DNA of 21,446 nucleotides from Conidiobolus incongruus B7586 (GCA_000697335.1 JNEM01014633.1:1-21446), one strand, 5' to 3'. Positions 8,665-18,054 are shown, counted from the stretch's first letter. Notes: generated by a model not told the origin, from the letters alone. Numbers and translations: made by a program.

Positions 8665-9412
8665 ATGGATATTCAGGATAGATCTAAAGATGAAGATTAT
8701 GAAGAAAGGATTAAATTTATGAAATTAGCATATGATCAAGTATTATTATTTTTATAAATATCACAGAAATCAAAACATATACTCATAAGTTAAGAATAGG
8801 CTCAAGAAGCTTACAACATTGGAGAAGTACCTGTAGGTTGTGTATTCGTCAAAGATAATGAAATCATAGCTAAAGGTAGAAACAAAACAAATGAAACGTT
8901 AAATGTAATACAATATTCTATAACTTAAATGGAATTGATATTAATAATCATTTAGGGAACTCAACACGCGGAATTAGTTGCTTTCGAAACGATATACAAG
9001 GATTTAAAGAGAGAGAATCCAAATTTGAAAGCTTCTGATATAATATTGAATGATGTCGATTTATATGTCACTGTTGAACCTTGTATTATGTGTGCCTCAG
9101 CGCTTCGCCATTTAGGAATAAGGAAAGTATATTATGGCTGTGGTAATGAAAGATTTGGAGGAAATGGATCGGTTTTGAGTATTCATCGTGACAATACGCA
9201 TTCCACCCAACCCTATCCATCATTAGGAGGCTATATGAGGGAAGAAGCAATTTTATTGCTCAGAAAATTTTATATTAAGGAAAACACAGCAGGTAATAAT
9301 ATCATGTTATTTTAATTTAATTATTGAGTAACCAATTATTATTTTGTCAGCTCCCGAACCCAAGAAGAAGAGTAAAAGAGTTTTAAAAACAGAAATAACA
9401 CCATTAGAATAA
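8665..9412 (+). CDS. tRNA-specific adenosine deaminase catalytic subunit (Tad2/ADAT2)
   Basis: Four exons, 8665-8739, 8800-8904, 8956-9292 and 9351-9412, encode 192 residues, close to human ADAT2 (191). It is a cytidine/deoxycytidylate deaminase-fold zinc enzyme that, as a heterodimer with Tad3, converts A34 to inosine in tRNAs with anticodon ANN. The zinc site is visible: HAE at 64-66 (His64 ligand, Glu66 proton shuttle) and PCIMC with Cys103 and Cys106. Further family blocks are GEVPVGCVFV, YGCGNERFGGNGSVL and GGYMREEA. The C-terminus ends in a lysine-rich KKKSKR tail, the type that contacts tRNA in this family. Introns are 60, 51 and 58 nt. Its substrate, tRNA-Ile(AAT), is encoded 8 kb away at 604-677. 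Cytosine deaminase is excluded by the NERFGG signature. Confidence 0.96.
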
Positions 9413-10151
9413 ATAGAACAAATACAATTCTATTTCCGGATCATTGAAATATTTTTTTGTATAATTTACACCAACGATTATTGATTTATGTATATTAATT
9501 CCAAAATTCGAATATTTCTTATCACCAATTAAAATGTATCCTTTACTGCCTCTTAAATGATAGATGTTGGAAATAGCAACTTCGATAAACCAAATAAATC
9601 ATTGTGACTTTATGTTTTAAAGAATTAATTCTATTATATTAGAAAAAAAATTGTAAAACATAAATAAGACCCCTTTTATTTGAATACTGGAAAAGTATTG
9701 TTTAGATATAACTAATTCAATATTATATTCATCCGCTATGTGTCTAGAAGTGAAAATAACTTTAAATTAATATTATAAATAATATAAAAATTGTAAAGCA
9801 ACATACTTTTTTATACAATAATAAAAAGTGAAAATTATTAAATCTAAACTAAACATAAATTAGAGTTTAGATAACCTGAATTTTATATGAAATTAAATAA
9901 TACCTAATAATTAATAGAAAATTGATTCAATAATGATAGAGTTGATGTTTATTATAAACAATGTGAGAAAATACTATATAATTATAGTGAAATACATCAT
10001 CAATTATGTTGATATAAACAATTCGTATATGCTAGATAATTTTAAGGATTCAATCATAGAATGAAATCCCACAATTTAACCAATCATTAATTCACCATAA
10101 ACATCTACTTAAAATTTCAGAAATAATTTAATCATCAAAGTAAATATAAAA
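9413..10151. other. Intergenic region between TAD2 and the NudC-Sel1 gene
   Basis: No gene is recognised in these 739 bases. It contains a 9-bp perfect inverted repeat (listed separately). TAD2's 3' end and the promoter of the next gene must lie here; I see no strong TATA box within 100 nt of the ATG at 10152. Confidence 0.4.
9842..9872. repeat. 9-bp inverted repeat, 13-nt loop
   Basis: ATCTAAACT (9842-9850) and AGTTTAGAT (9864-9872) are perfect reverse complements. It lies mid-intergenic, about 430 nt past the TAD2 stop, so it is not an obvious terminator. It may be a dyad binding site or chance in AT-rich DNA. Confidence 0.6.
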
Positions 10152-11208
10152 ATGTCAAATAAGGGATATCAATTTTTACAAACAGATCACTCAATCACTA
10201 TCCAAATTCCAGTTTCCACTAACTTCAGCAAAGATGATATTCAAGTTGAAACTACTATAGATACTATTAATGTTCGCTGCAAATCTGATAGTTTAATTAA
10301 GGTAGTTTTTGCCACTAAATATAAATTTTGCACTTAACTCACTTAATAAATAGGGTACTCTTCATGCAGCTATTAAGCCTGTTGAAACTGAATGGGACCT
10401 CCAAGCTTCATCTCCTATGGAATACACTCCTGACATTCAATTATTAATTATCAAATTAGAAAAGACTGAAATTGGACCTCAATGGCCTTTAGTTGTCAAA
10501 TCTGGGTTACCATCTGAAGAATATCCCGATTCTAAATCTATTTATTTATTAGCCAAAACATATATCAAAGATGAACCCAAAAAGGCTTTAGAATTATTCA
10601 CCAAAAGTAGCGAAATGGGCTGTATCATGGCTACCCTACACCTTGCCCAAGCTTACCACCTTGGCAATAACACCTTATCCAAGCATCCTGATATGAAGGA
10701 AGCTTTCAAATGGTACATCATTGCTTCTGATAACGGAAATCCAATGGCCAGTTACTTTCTAGCCACCAGTTTATCACTTGGAAGACATACTGAAACCAAC
10801 TTTTACGAAGCTTGCAACTTCTTCCGTCGTACAATTGAACAAATTGGTAATCAAATTCCTTCTCCTGAAATGGTTACTGGATGGGATCAAAATAAAGTCC
10901 CCCAACTCAATGGAGAAGTTGGTAGCGAAGTCAAGGGCAGACTCGATTTATATGTTAGCTCATTATTCCAACTTGGTGGTTTGTACCTCCAAGGTGGCAA
11001 TGGACTCAAACAAGATTTTGAACAATCTTTCAAATTTGTCAAGCATGGAAGTGAATTCAGTCACGGTCCTTGTATGTATGGTGTTGGTTTAGCTTATATG
11101 GAGGGCCTTGGTGTTGATGTGAATATGGAGTTGGCTACTAAAGCTTTCCATCGCGCCATTCAATTAGATTCTTCTTTACAACTCCCTCCCAACATTCCTC
11201 GCCCCTGA
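10152..11208 (+). CDS. NudC/CS-domain protein with Sel1-like repeats
   Basis: Two exons, 10152-10301 and 10354-11208 (52-nt phase-0 intron), encode 334 residues. Residues about 3-100 look like the CS (p23/NudC-like) beta-sandwich: SITIQIPVS, then IDTINVRCKSDSLIKGTL, ETEWDL, and LLIIKLEKTEIGPQWPLVV, where the tryptophan sits as in NudC proteins. Residues about 110-325 form Sel1/TPR-like alpha-hairpins: KKALELFTKSSEMG, EAFKWYIIASDNGNPMASYFLA, and a clear final unit GVGLAYMEGLGVDVNMELATKAF. NudC-type CS domains are Hsp90 co-chaperone modules and Sel1 repeats bind proteins, so a client-adaptor role is likely but inferred. I do not know a named ortholog. Splicing is well supported because the CS domain spans the intron. 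Codon usage leans to C-ending codons, suggesting decent expression. Confidence 0.88.
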
Positions 11209-11900
11209 ACTCTGCATAATAGATATTAATTTTGTTATTAAATTCATGATTCATCTATTTTCATCATTATTAATATATCAATTGTATTTTATTCATTGTT
11301 AATATTATTCACATTTTACTCTTACTCATAGGACGAGACATTTTGATAATATCAAAATATTCGCTTAAAATTTTATTACACATATTTATATAATATGAGA
11401 CAAAATTGCAAATTTTTAATCTTTATACTAGAAATATAATATTAAATAAAATATTGCATTTTAAATTTCAATACTGTTCTCAACTATTCATACTTGTAAA
11501 TTAAATGTATAATATTCATCTCATAAAATCAAAACCATTAATTTCCAATATATTCAAGTTTGTATACTGAACTATAAAAAATAAATTATATAACAAATGA
11601 AACTATCCATTTGGTGAATTTTTTTTCAAATTTATTAATTTTAAGAATTAGTTCCCCCGCTCAAGGTTATCAATTCAAATCATCATGCTTGGAAAAGTTT
11701 AACAAATAATAAAACTTATTAAACTTTGTTTAATATAATGTGAATATTAAGAAATTTTGCAGTATCGATTTATCAAATATTCTTGTATAAATTTAGAACC
11801 CATAAATAAAATTTTAAAATTGAACTAGTCAAATAATACATGAAGCAATTTTATTTTTATTCTTGAATGTTGATCAACTAATATAATTCAATAATTCATA
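11209..11900. other. Intergenic region before TAN1
   Basis: No gene is recognised in these 692 bases. A near-perfect palindrome is listed separately. A short G+C-richer spot (GTTCCCCCGCTCAAGGTTATC, split around 11652-11672) stands out but does not fold as a tRNA and has no B box. Confidence 0.4.
11340..11358. repeat. 19-nt palindrome
   Basis: ATTTTGATA and TATCAAAAT flank a single A. It lies 130 nt past the stop of the NudC-Sel1 gene. With no loop it cannot form a useful RNA hairpin, so a DNA dyad site is more likely than a terminator. Confidence 0.6.
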
Positions 11901-13015
11901 ATGAGTACTGAAGCTGATAAAAACGTCAATAATAAGAGAAATTTACCTAGCGATGCTAATTCCGATCGTCCTAATAAATCAAAATCTAAAACTTTGAGTG
12001 AATTATATGTAATTAAAATGATTCAAATAAACATTGTATAGAAATTCAAACATATTCTTGTTTTTAGGATAAAGCCAAATTTAACAAAAATATTTTCAAT
12101 GTTGAACCTAATTCACCTGGATTTTTAATTATGTGCGATAGAAATAAAGAGTCCAAAGCTGTGAGAGAAGCTTATGACTTATTAAACAGTGTAACAATTG
12201 ATAAACAATAATATATTATTAATGTATTTTAATCAATATAATAGGTTATTGAAGAATTATACCCTGAACTTAATTCTCAAGGAGAGGAAGAGGAAGATGA
12301 ATCAAAGGGGGTTGAAGACAGTATTGCTGAAGAATTAAAAGCACTTAAAGAGAAACCCGCTAAAAAGAGAGTTTTAATGTCTCTCAATACTACTATTGAG
12401 TGCTGTAATATCATTGTAATTACGCTAATACACAATAACTAATTATTATCATTAGTGATTTATATTCGCTGTCTCCCACCTGTTGATCCTGTTAAAGTAG
12501 TTAAACGTTTATTTGAAAATCTTGCTAAAACTGGAATTAAAAAATCTCGGTAAGCTTAATATGATACAATTGCAAATACACTATACTGAACTAACTTCTA
12601 CTAGTTTTATTTCAAGGATTTTACCTGCTACTAACACTTGTTTTGGTAATTATAACGATATTCAAACTATGGCTAAGAAACTTTTAGAACCTGAATTTCC
12701 TGAAAATTCAGAAACGCCATATAAGGTAACTTATCCAATTTCCAAAATAACAACTTTATGCTCATATTAAAATAGTATGCTATTCAAATCAAATTACGCA
12801 ACAACAGTCAACTCAAAAGAGATGAAGTCATTAAAAACATTGCTCAATTGATTCCCAATCCTCCTCATTCAGTCAATCTCACTCAACCTGATAAAACCAT
12901 CATTGTGGAAGTATTCAAAAGAATATGTTGTATCAGTGTTGTTGAAGATTTTTTCAAATATAAAAAATTCAACATCGCTCTAGTTGCTGATGAAGTGAAT
13001 AACAGACTCAAATGA
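11901..13015 (+). CDS. THUMP-domain tRNA acetylation adaptor (Tan1/THUMPD1)
   Basis: Six exons, 11901-12008, 12068-12190, 12245-12404, 12456-12549, 12605-12725 and 12776-13015, encode 281 residues (yeast Tan1 289). Tan1 binds tRNA through its THUMP domain and lets the Kre33/NAT10 acetyltransferase make N4-acetylcytidine at position 12 of tRNA-Ser and tRNA-Leu. Visible marks: FLIMCDRNKE near residue 60, a Glu-rich acidic linker (about 90-110), IYIRCLPPVDPVKVV opening the THUMP domain, SRFISRILPATNTC, and the conserved end RNNSQLKRDEVI, then VNLTQPDKTIIVEVFKRICCISVV (split by residue 242). Introns are 59, 54, 51, 55 and 50 nt. The third intron (donor 12405, acceptor 12455) is phase 1 and fixed by the reading frame on both sides. 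No catalytic domain is present, as expected for an adaptor. Confidence 0.93.
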
Positions 13016-13166
13016 AGAAAACAAGTCTAATGATAATTAAATTTATTTTTTATTATTATTTGATTCCATTTTAATAAATCCCATCTATAGAATTCAATCC
13101 CTTTGCAACTATTATGATCTTTATAATAAATTACATTTTGCCTTATTACCAATCATGATGACTGCT

Positions 13167-13219
13167 TGATTGATCATATTCAAATTTTAACGATATTGTC
13201 TATCAAATATGATTAATCA
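13167..13219. repeat. 14-bp imperfect inverted repeat
   Basis: TGATTGATCATATT (13167-13180) and AATATGATTAATCA (13206-13219) pair with one mismatch around a 25-nt loop. It lies about 150 nt past the TAN1 stop. Confidence 0.6.
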
Positions 13220-13652
13220 TGACTCATTTAACTATTGCCATTAATTACTTTTATTTTATATATTTACCTTTCTTTGTTACATTGAATTATTTTAATCCTA
13301 CAACTTTTCATAATTTTTATTATATTTTTAATTAGGATAATTTTCAATATATTTATCTATCAGATATCAATTAACAGAGTAAAATGAATTCATAATAATT
13401 TCAAAATCATTAATTTCAATATTATATGAAAGATTTACCTTGATTTCAAATGACAAATACCAATAAACGTCGTGATGTGATAATTTTAAGTGATCATTTA
13501 CAATTGCAGTTTAAATTTAGATAAGTCATGGTCACATTGTAGAGTTATTGTTTCTTCAATAATCGCTTCTAATCAATACTTGTCAAATTATTATCTTGTT
13601 TTATAATTTCAAATCAATTTTTGATACATTCATTACCATAATTTCAGTTCAT

Positions 13653-13670
13653 TTTAGATTATAATCTAAA
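13653..13670. repeat. 18-bp perfect palindrome
   Basis: TTTAGATTATAATCTAAA reads the same on both strands, about 500 nt upstream of the Cbf1-like start. A perfect dyad of this length suggests a dimeric DNA-binding site, although AT-rich DNA makes such dyads more likely by chance. Confidence 0.65.
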
Positions 13671-13795
13671 TTAACTAATTATTCATTCATTTTGATTTAC
13701 AATTATCAAAAAATGAAATGATTTTTTATAAGAATAAATTGATTACAAAAAACCATTCACATGATTTGCTCATAACAAATAGTTCATATGATTAT

Positions 13796-14051
13796 GATTG
13801 GCCAATCAAAATACAAAAAGCAATCAAATTTAATATCAGCTGATGATCACAGTTGATAATGGACCAATCAATTACATTGAAGGAATAATATAGATAATGC
13901 TTCCTAATTGGTCTAATATCATCTGATGAAATTAACTATAGCCTTAATCTGATTTGACAGTAATCTGAAAAAGTATTTTAAGGTAAGGTTCAAACCATCA
14001 TCAATATTTTTTATCAAATAAGAATAGTGTAAGTAAATATCTCGGTCCAAT
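13796..14051. promoter_or_regulatory. Cluster of five CCAAT boxes
   Basis: GATTGGCCAATC (13796-13807) is a perfect palindrome holding two opposed CCAAT boxes. More lie at 13864-13868 (plus), 13907-13911 (minus, as ATTGG) and 14047-14051 (plus), the last about 117 nt before the ATG. CCAAT is the core site of the HAP/NF-Y complex; flanks CCAATCA and CCAATGA fit its preference. Confidence 0.6.
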
Positions 14052-14167
14052 GATTACATGTGACTTGAATACCTATATGACTCACAGTCCCAAAGATTCA
14101 TCAAATGTGCTAAATCTATCAACACGAGTATATATTTCGTTATTTTTATTAATACACCTTAATTTAG

Positions 14168-14994
14168 ATGGAAGATAATACATATTTTTACGAAAATTTT
14201 TTGGCGGGGGTCACTGGAGAAAGTAACGCCACAGAGGTAAAAATTTCTGCCAGAATGAACATTTTTAATCAAATATTAAGTTTTACTTTGGATAGATACC
14301 TAATACAGAATACACTCAGACACAGGAATCAACAACTGCTGAAGCATTTACAAATTCTCCAAAAACACCACCGCCACCCCCTCCCCTTGATATTGCCTTA
14401 CAAAATCAAAACAAAAAGAATGGTGGTGGTAAAGCTTCAGCAACTAAAAAAAATCCTAAAATAGCACCAGCCCCATATCCTCCCAATAAACCCTCCTTAG
14501 TGAATATTGCTCCAGCTCCTCCTCAAGCTCCTAAAGTTAAACTCACTCCCGGACAATTACATGATGATAGACAATTTAAAGTAGCTATTACTAATAACAC
14601 TCAGACCACTGTAAAGCCATATAGGCATCCAATAGGAAGTGAGGAATGGTTAAGGGCAAGAAGGGAAAATCATAAGGAGGTAGAGCGTCGTCGTCGTGAA
14701 AGTATTAATGATGGAATTAATGAGTTAGCTCGATTAGTCCCTGGTTGCGAAAAGAACAAAGGAAGTATATTAAACAGAACAGTTCAATACATTCATGAAG
14801 TCAGAGAGCAACACAATCAACAACTAGAAAAATTTACTTTGGAGAAATTGTTGCTAGATAAAGCGATCAACGAACTTAGCAGCATGGTTGATGAGCTTCA
14901 GAAAATGAACAATGACCTATGTCAAGAAAATGCTAAGCTTAAAGACCAAGTTGCTGAACTCGAGAGGAAGATGGCATTCCAAAACAATACTTAA
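14168..14994 (+). CDS. bHLH leucine-zipper transcription factor, Cbf1-like
   Basis: Two exons, 14168-14236 and 14296-14994 (59-nt intron), encode 255 residues. Residues 1 to about 135 are Pro/Ala/Asn/Lys-rich and probably disordered. The basic region NHKEVERRRRESIN has the His149-Glu153-Arg157 trio that selects the CACGTG E-box. It is followed by helix 1, a loop (VPGCEKNKG), helix 2 (SILNRTVQYIHEVREQ), and a zipper to the C-terminus. The stretch after helix 2, LEKFTLEKLLLDKAINEL, closely follows yeast Cbf1's KWTLQKLLSEQ region, which points to Cbf1 rather than USF or SREBP types. In yeast Cbf1 activates sulfur amino-acid genes with Met4/Met28 and binds the centromere element CDEI. Here a cystathionine beta-lyase gene and a candidate kinetochore gene are nearby. 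The upstream CCAAT cluster suggests HAP-type control. Confidence 0.9.
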
Positions 14995-15704
14995 TTCTAT
15001 ATATGTTTTCAATTATGAAAATTCTTTTTTGTTTATATTCAATTTTTTATTTTTTATACATTTATTAAATGTAACTTGAATAAATTTAACATATAAACTC
15101 AGAACAAATGAACTTTATTTAATCTATTCTCTTGATAGATATTTTTATCCACACTTTTCCCAAAAAATTTTAAAATTATAGTATATTTATTAAATTATAT
15201 TAACTGCCGTATTATTACTGATATCATCTATTTTTTAATCAATACATGAGAAAAAATATGAGATGATAATTTAATTTTTTAATTAATTTTTATGCAAAAT
15301 TTTAAAAGTTGAATTAGGTGTTACCACGTATTTAATCAGGAAAACTAGATTGAATAGAAATAAACCTATTATTTATTGATCTTATCTCTCAATTCAATTC
15401 AATTCAAAGTTTATAAAGTGCAACCAAAAGAATTCGATTTTAAATATTTGTTACATCTGTATATTATAAGTTGATCTCATATATTTTTGGGAACTGAGTC
15501 CCCATAATTTTGTCATTCAATATTCAATTAAGGTGTAAAACTTCAAATTTTTATAAACTATATATAATCCATCGATTCACAATTGCCATTGCCTTTGTTA
15601 TAATTAAACTCAAATTTTTTAATAATCTATTTTTCAATTAATTGACTTTGAATTATAATTATACTTAACTAATAGTCAATTAATATTTTATTCAATTAAT
15701 CAAA
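14995..15704. promoter_or_regulatory. Gap between the Cbf1-like gene and ERV46
   Basis: No gene is recognised in 710 bases. It includes a short (AATTC)3 run at about 15390-15405 and an 11-bp inverted repeat close to the ERV46 ATG (separate entry). Confidence 0.4.
15637..15684. repeat. 11-bp inverted repeat just upstream of ERV46
   Basis: ATTAATTGACT (15637-15647) and AGTCAATTAAT (15674-15684) pair perfectly around a 26-nt loop and end 20 nt before the ERV46 start codon. If transcribed it would form a weak hairpin in the 5' UTR; otherwise it is a dyad in the core promoter. Confidence 0.6.
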
Positions 15705-17137
15705 ATGAAGAAATCTTTTGCTTCACGTTTTCGTAACTGGGATGCATACGCGAAGACTTTGGATGATTTCACTGTCAAAACATCGTCTGGAGCTATATGT
15801 AAATACAATTTTATTCACCGTTTACTAGCCATAACTAATCATAATACTATATAGTAACTCTATTAAGTGGATTTATCATCACCTGTTTAGTTATATCTCA
15901 ATTCTCTGAATATTTACAAGTCACATTCAAATCCGAGTTATCAGTTGATAAATCAAGAGGACAAGAGTTACCGATCAATATCGATATCACTTTTCCTCGT
16001 ATTACTTGTGACTGTAAGTTCTACTTTATCTAGTATTAACACTTTAATTAACTTTAAGATTTTCAGTACTTAGCATAGATTCAGTTCAAGAAACTGGAGA
16101 ACATAAAATTGATCTGGAGAGTAGTCTGTTTAAAACCAAGCTTGATCAGAATGGCTTTGAAATTAAATCCGAAAAAACTGGTATGCTTTATATTTATTTA
16201 CCTGTTCAAAGCCAATTTTATTTATTTCAATTTAGAATTGAGAGATACTTCTGCAAAAATTGATGAAGAGCTCAAGAACGTCAAACCCAACAGTGACCCC
16301 AACTATTGTGGCCCATGTTACGGAGGTGAGCCTAAAGAGGGTACCAAATGTTGTAACACTTGTGCCGAAGTGAAAGAAGCTTACGAACGTAAAGGATGGT
16401 TATTCGAAGATTACGAAAAGATTGAACAATGTGTCAAAGAGGGCATTGCTGATAAGATTATGAAATTAGAAGGAGAGGGATGTAGAATTCATGGCTCTCT
16501 CAAAGTCAAAAAAGTACCTGGGCTTTTAAGTTTAACCCTTGGTGATTCTTTCTTCTTCGGCAACTTGATGTTGCATACTCTATACAATGGTAAACACAAT
16601 GATTATAGCCATACCATTAACAATTTAAGTTTTGGAGAAGCTATTTTGGGTCAAAACAATCCGTTAAATGGATATACTACTAAAGTTGAACAAGGTATAT
16701 AACCTTTTTATTATTTTTGCATTAACTAACATTTGATAATAGGACATAGAAAAACTCAGTATTTTTTGAATGTAGTTGCCACAGATGTTAAGTATCTCAA
16801 TGGAACTGTTGTCAAAACCAATCAATTTTCAGTGACTGAGCATTCTCAAACTTTTGATCCTGAAGCTGACGATGGTTTACCAGGTAAAAATTAAAATACC
16901 TTATTTAAAAGCATCAACTCATTCATTTCTATTTCAACTGTAGGCATTTACTTCAAATTTAATATTTCACCAATTTTGATCACTTATACTCAAACCAAGC
17001 AATCATTTGCCTACTTTTTAACTGGCATTTGCGCCATCATTGGAGGTATTTTTACAGTGACAAGTATTATTGATGCTGCAATTTATAATGCTAACCGTAC
17101 ATTGAGTAAGAAAATCGAATTGGGTAAAGCATCTTAA
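15705..17137 (+). CDS. COPII vesicle protein Erv46 (ERGIC3 homolog)
   Basis: Six exons, 15705-15798, 15855-16013, 16067-16180, 16236-16694, 16743-16883 and 16944-17137, encode 386 residues (human ERGIC3 383). Erv46 forms a complex with Erv41 that cycles between ER and Golgi and retrieves escaped ER residents that lack HDEL. Topology is visible: a short cytosolic N-terminus (FRNWDAYAKTLDDF), a first membrane helix at about 32-52, a large lumenal domain, and a second helix near 343-366 (FAYFLTGICAIIGGIFTVTS), then a cytosolic tail ending KKIELGKAS. The lumenal cysteine motifs YCGPCYGG and KCCNTC with AYERKGW are the ERGIC3 signature. The short lumenal ITCDLLSIDS block also matches. Introns are 56, 53, 55, 48 and 60 nt. 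No gap or break was found. Confidence 0.96.
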
Positions 17138-17525
17138 TCATTTTAGGACGTCTTATACTAACAACTGGTTAATATTTGTTTTTGAATTAAATGAAATAAA
17201 TAGTTCTTTAAATCAATTTTATTGTTCAACAGACATTAAATTTATTTCAATATGACATATTTTCGCTATTCCTATTTTTGAAACAGTTTTTGTAGTCGGA
17301 TTATAATACAATAAGTAGCATGATAAAATATAATGATTATAATTGTTGAAATATTTGTAATATACAAATCTCTACCAATGTTAAATATTAAATTGACGTG
17401 ACTAATTAAATGAATACATGTTATTTTGAATATTTAATAATTTTTATTAGTAAAATTATATATTTTGGCTGTATTTTTGCAAATGCCTTTTGATTTAAGC
17501 CGATAAAAGATATCTATGATAAATA
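17138..17525. other. Convergent 3' gap after ERV46
   Basis: This 388-nt tail-to-tail gap between ERV46 and the minus-strand crystallin-like gene holds no gene I can recognise. 3' processing signals for both genes must lie here; AATAAA-like tracts occur, for example around 17195. Confidence 0.4.
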
Positions 17526-17645
17526 CTAATTTCGACACCCTTTGCTGGTTGAAATAGAGCTCACTACATCATTAACACCATCCTTGGAAAAGTCTGAAGA
17601 TTGATGCTTATATTCTACATCACCATCCCAACACACTCTATCACC
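17526..17645 (-). other. In-frame open extension past the crystallin-like stop
   Basis: Directly after the TAA at 17646-17648 the same frame stays open for 39 codons to a TAG at 17526-17528. The extension is not AT-rich noise: it reads GDRVCWDGDVEYKHQ and then FSKDGVNDVVSSI, and the ND.VSS core is what the second half of a beta/gamma-crystallin motif looks like. It suggests that this part was, or still is, protein-coding. Confidence 0.55.
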
Positions 17646-17933
17646 TTAACAGTTTTTATCGTAATAAAAGCAAACACAGTTTTCATCACTATTTTCAATT
17701 TTCCAATGATCTGAACATGCAATGTCGTTAAAGTATAGCATATTCTGACATTCTTTAAACAGAGGAACCCACTTATTTTCCCCTTTGAAATTACTGTCAC
17801 TGTATAGCCAAAGTGAAGATAAATTCGATTGAGCCAAACTCATTCTATTTACATTATTACTATCAGGTTTAGAAATCGTTGAACTATTCACAAGCGAGAT
17901 TAAATACAAATAAATCGACTGGCTTAAATTCAT
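17646..17933 (-). CDS. Small secreted beta/gamma-crystallin-like protein, stop inside the domain region
   Basis: A single frame of 95 residues up to a TAA. The N-terminus MNLSQSIYLYLISLVNSS resembles a short signal peptide. From residue 41 the sequence LWLYSDSNFKGENKW, then YFNDIACSDHWKI and CVCFYYDKNC resembles a beta/gamma-crystallin Greek-key unit: (L/V).LY.D.NF.G, then FND, then the start of a next strand with Y.D.N. Five cysteines (62, 73, 86, 88, 95) are visible, an odd number, and two sit in the extension. The domain seems to continue past the stop in the same frame, so this may be a recent pseudogene, a readthrough gene, or a sequencing error. No GT-AG intron of the size used here (48-60 nt) removes the stop without deleting the conserved CFYYDKNC part. 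TAA ends other genes in this window, so codon reassignment is unlikely. Function is unknown. Confidence 0.6.
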   Translation of the reverse strand: MNLSQSIYLYLISLVNSSTISKPDSNNVNRMSLAQSNLSSLWLYSDSNFKGENKWVPLFKECQNMLYFNDIACSDHWKIENSDENCVCFYYDKNC

Positions 17934-18054
17934 ATCGAATAATTAATCATACAATGATCAATTCATTCCGTCACACTATAACTGTGATTATATATAATTC
18001 AATTCATTCACCTAATAAAATATAAATTTTTGAGGTTTTAAATTTTCACATTAA

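Larger units (their letters stand above)
13016..14167. promoter_or_regulatory. Long regulatory gap upstream of the Cbf1-like gene
   Basis: These 1152 bases hold no gene but show much dyad structure: a 14-bp inverted repeat, an 18-bp palindrome, and CCAAT elements crowded in the last 370 bases (separate entries). Two E-box-like sites also occur, CAGCTG at 13837-13842 and CATGTG at 14057-14062. The density of such sites suggests a regulated promoter for the transcription-factor gene that follows. Confidence 0.5.

Noticed and set aside
10778-11092. 104-codon frame inside the NudC-Sel1 gene
   Set aside because: An out-of-frame overlap with a conserved repeat protein; no motif.
11652-11690. Possible tRNA remnant around GTTCCCCCGCTCAAGG
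   Set aside because: No acceptor pairing, no B box (GGTTCGANNCC) and no terminator at a fitting distance.
16109-16235. Extension of the long ERV46 exon upstream through 16109
   Set aside because: The frame there crosses a GT-AG intron (16181-16235) and its translation does not match the family, whereas the spliced reading in the exon before does.
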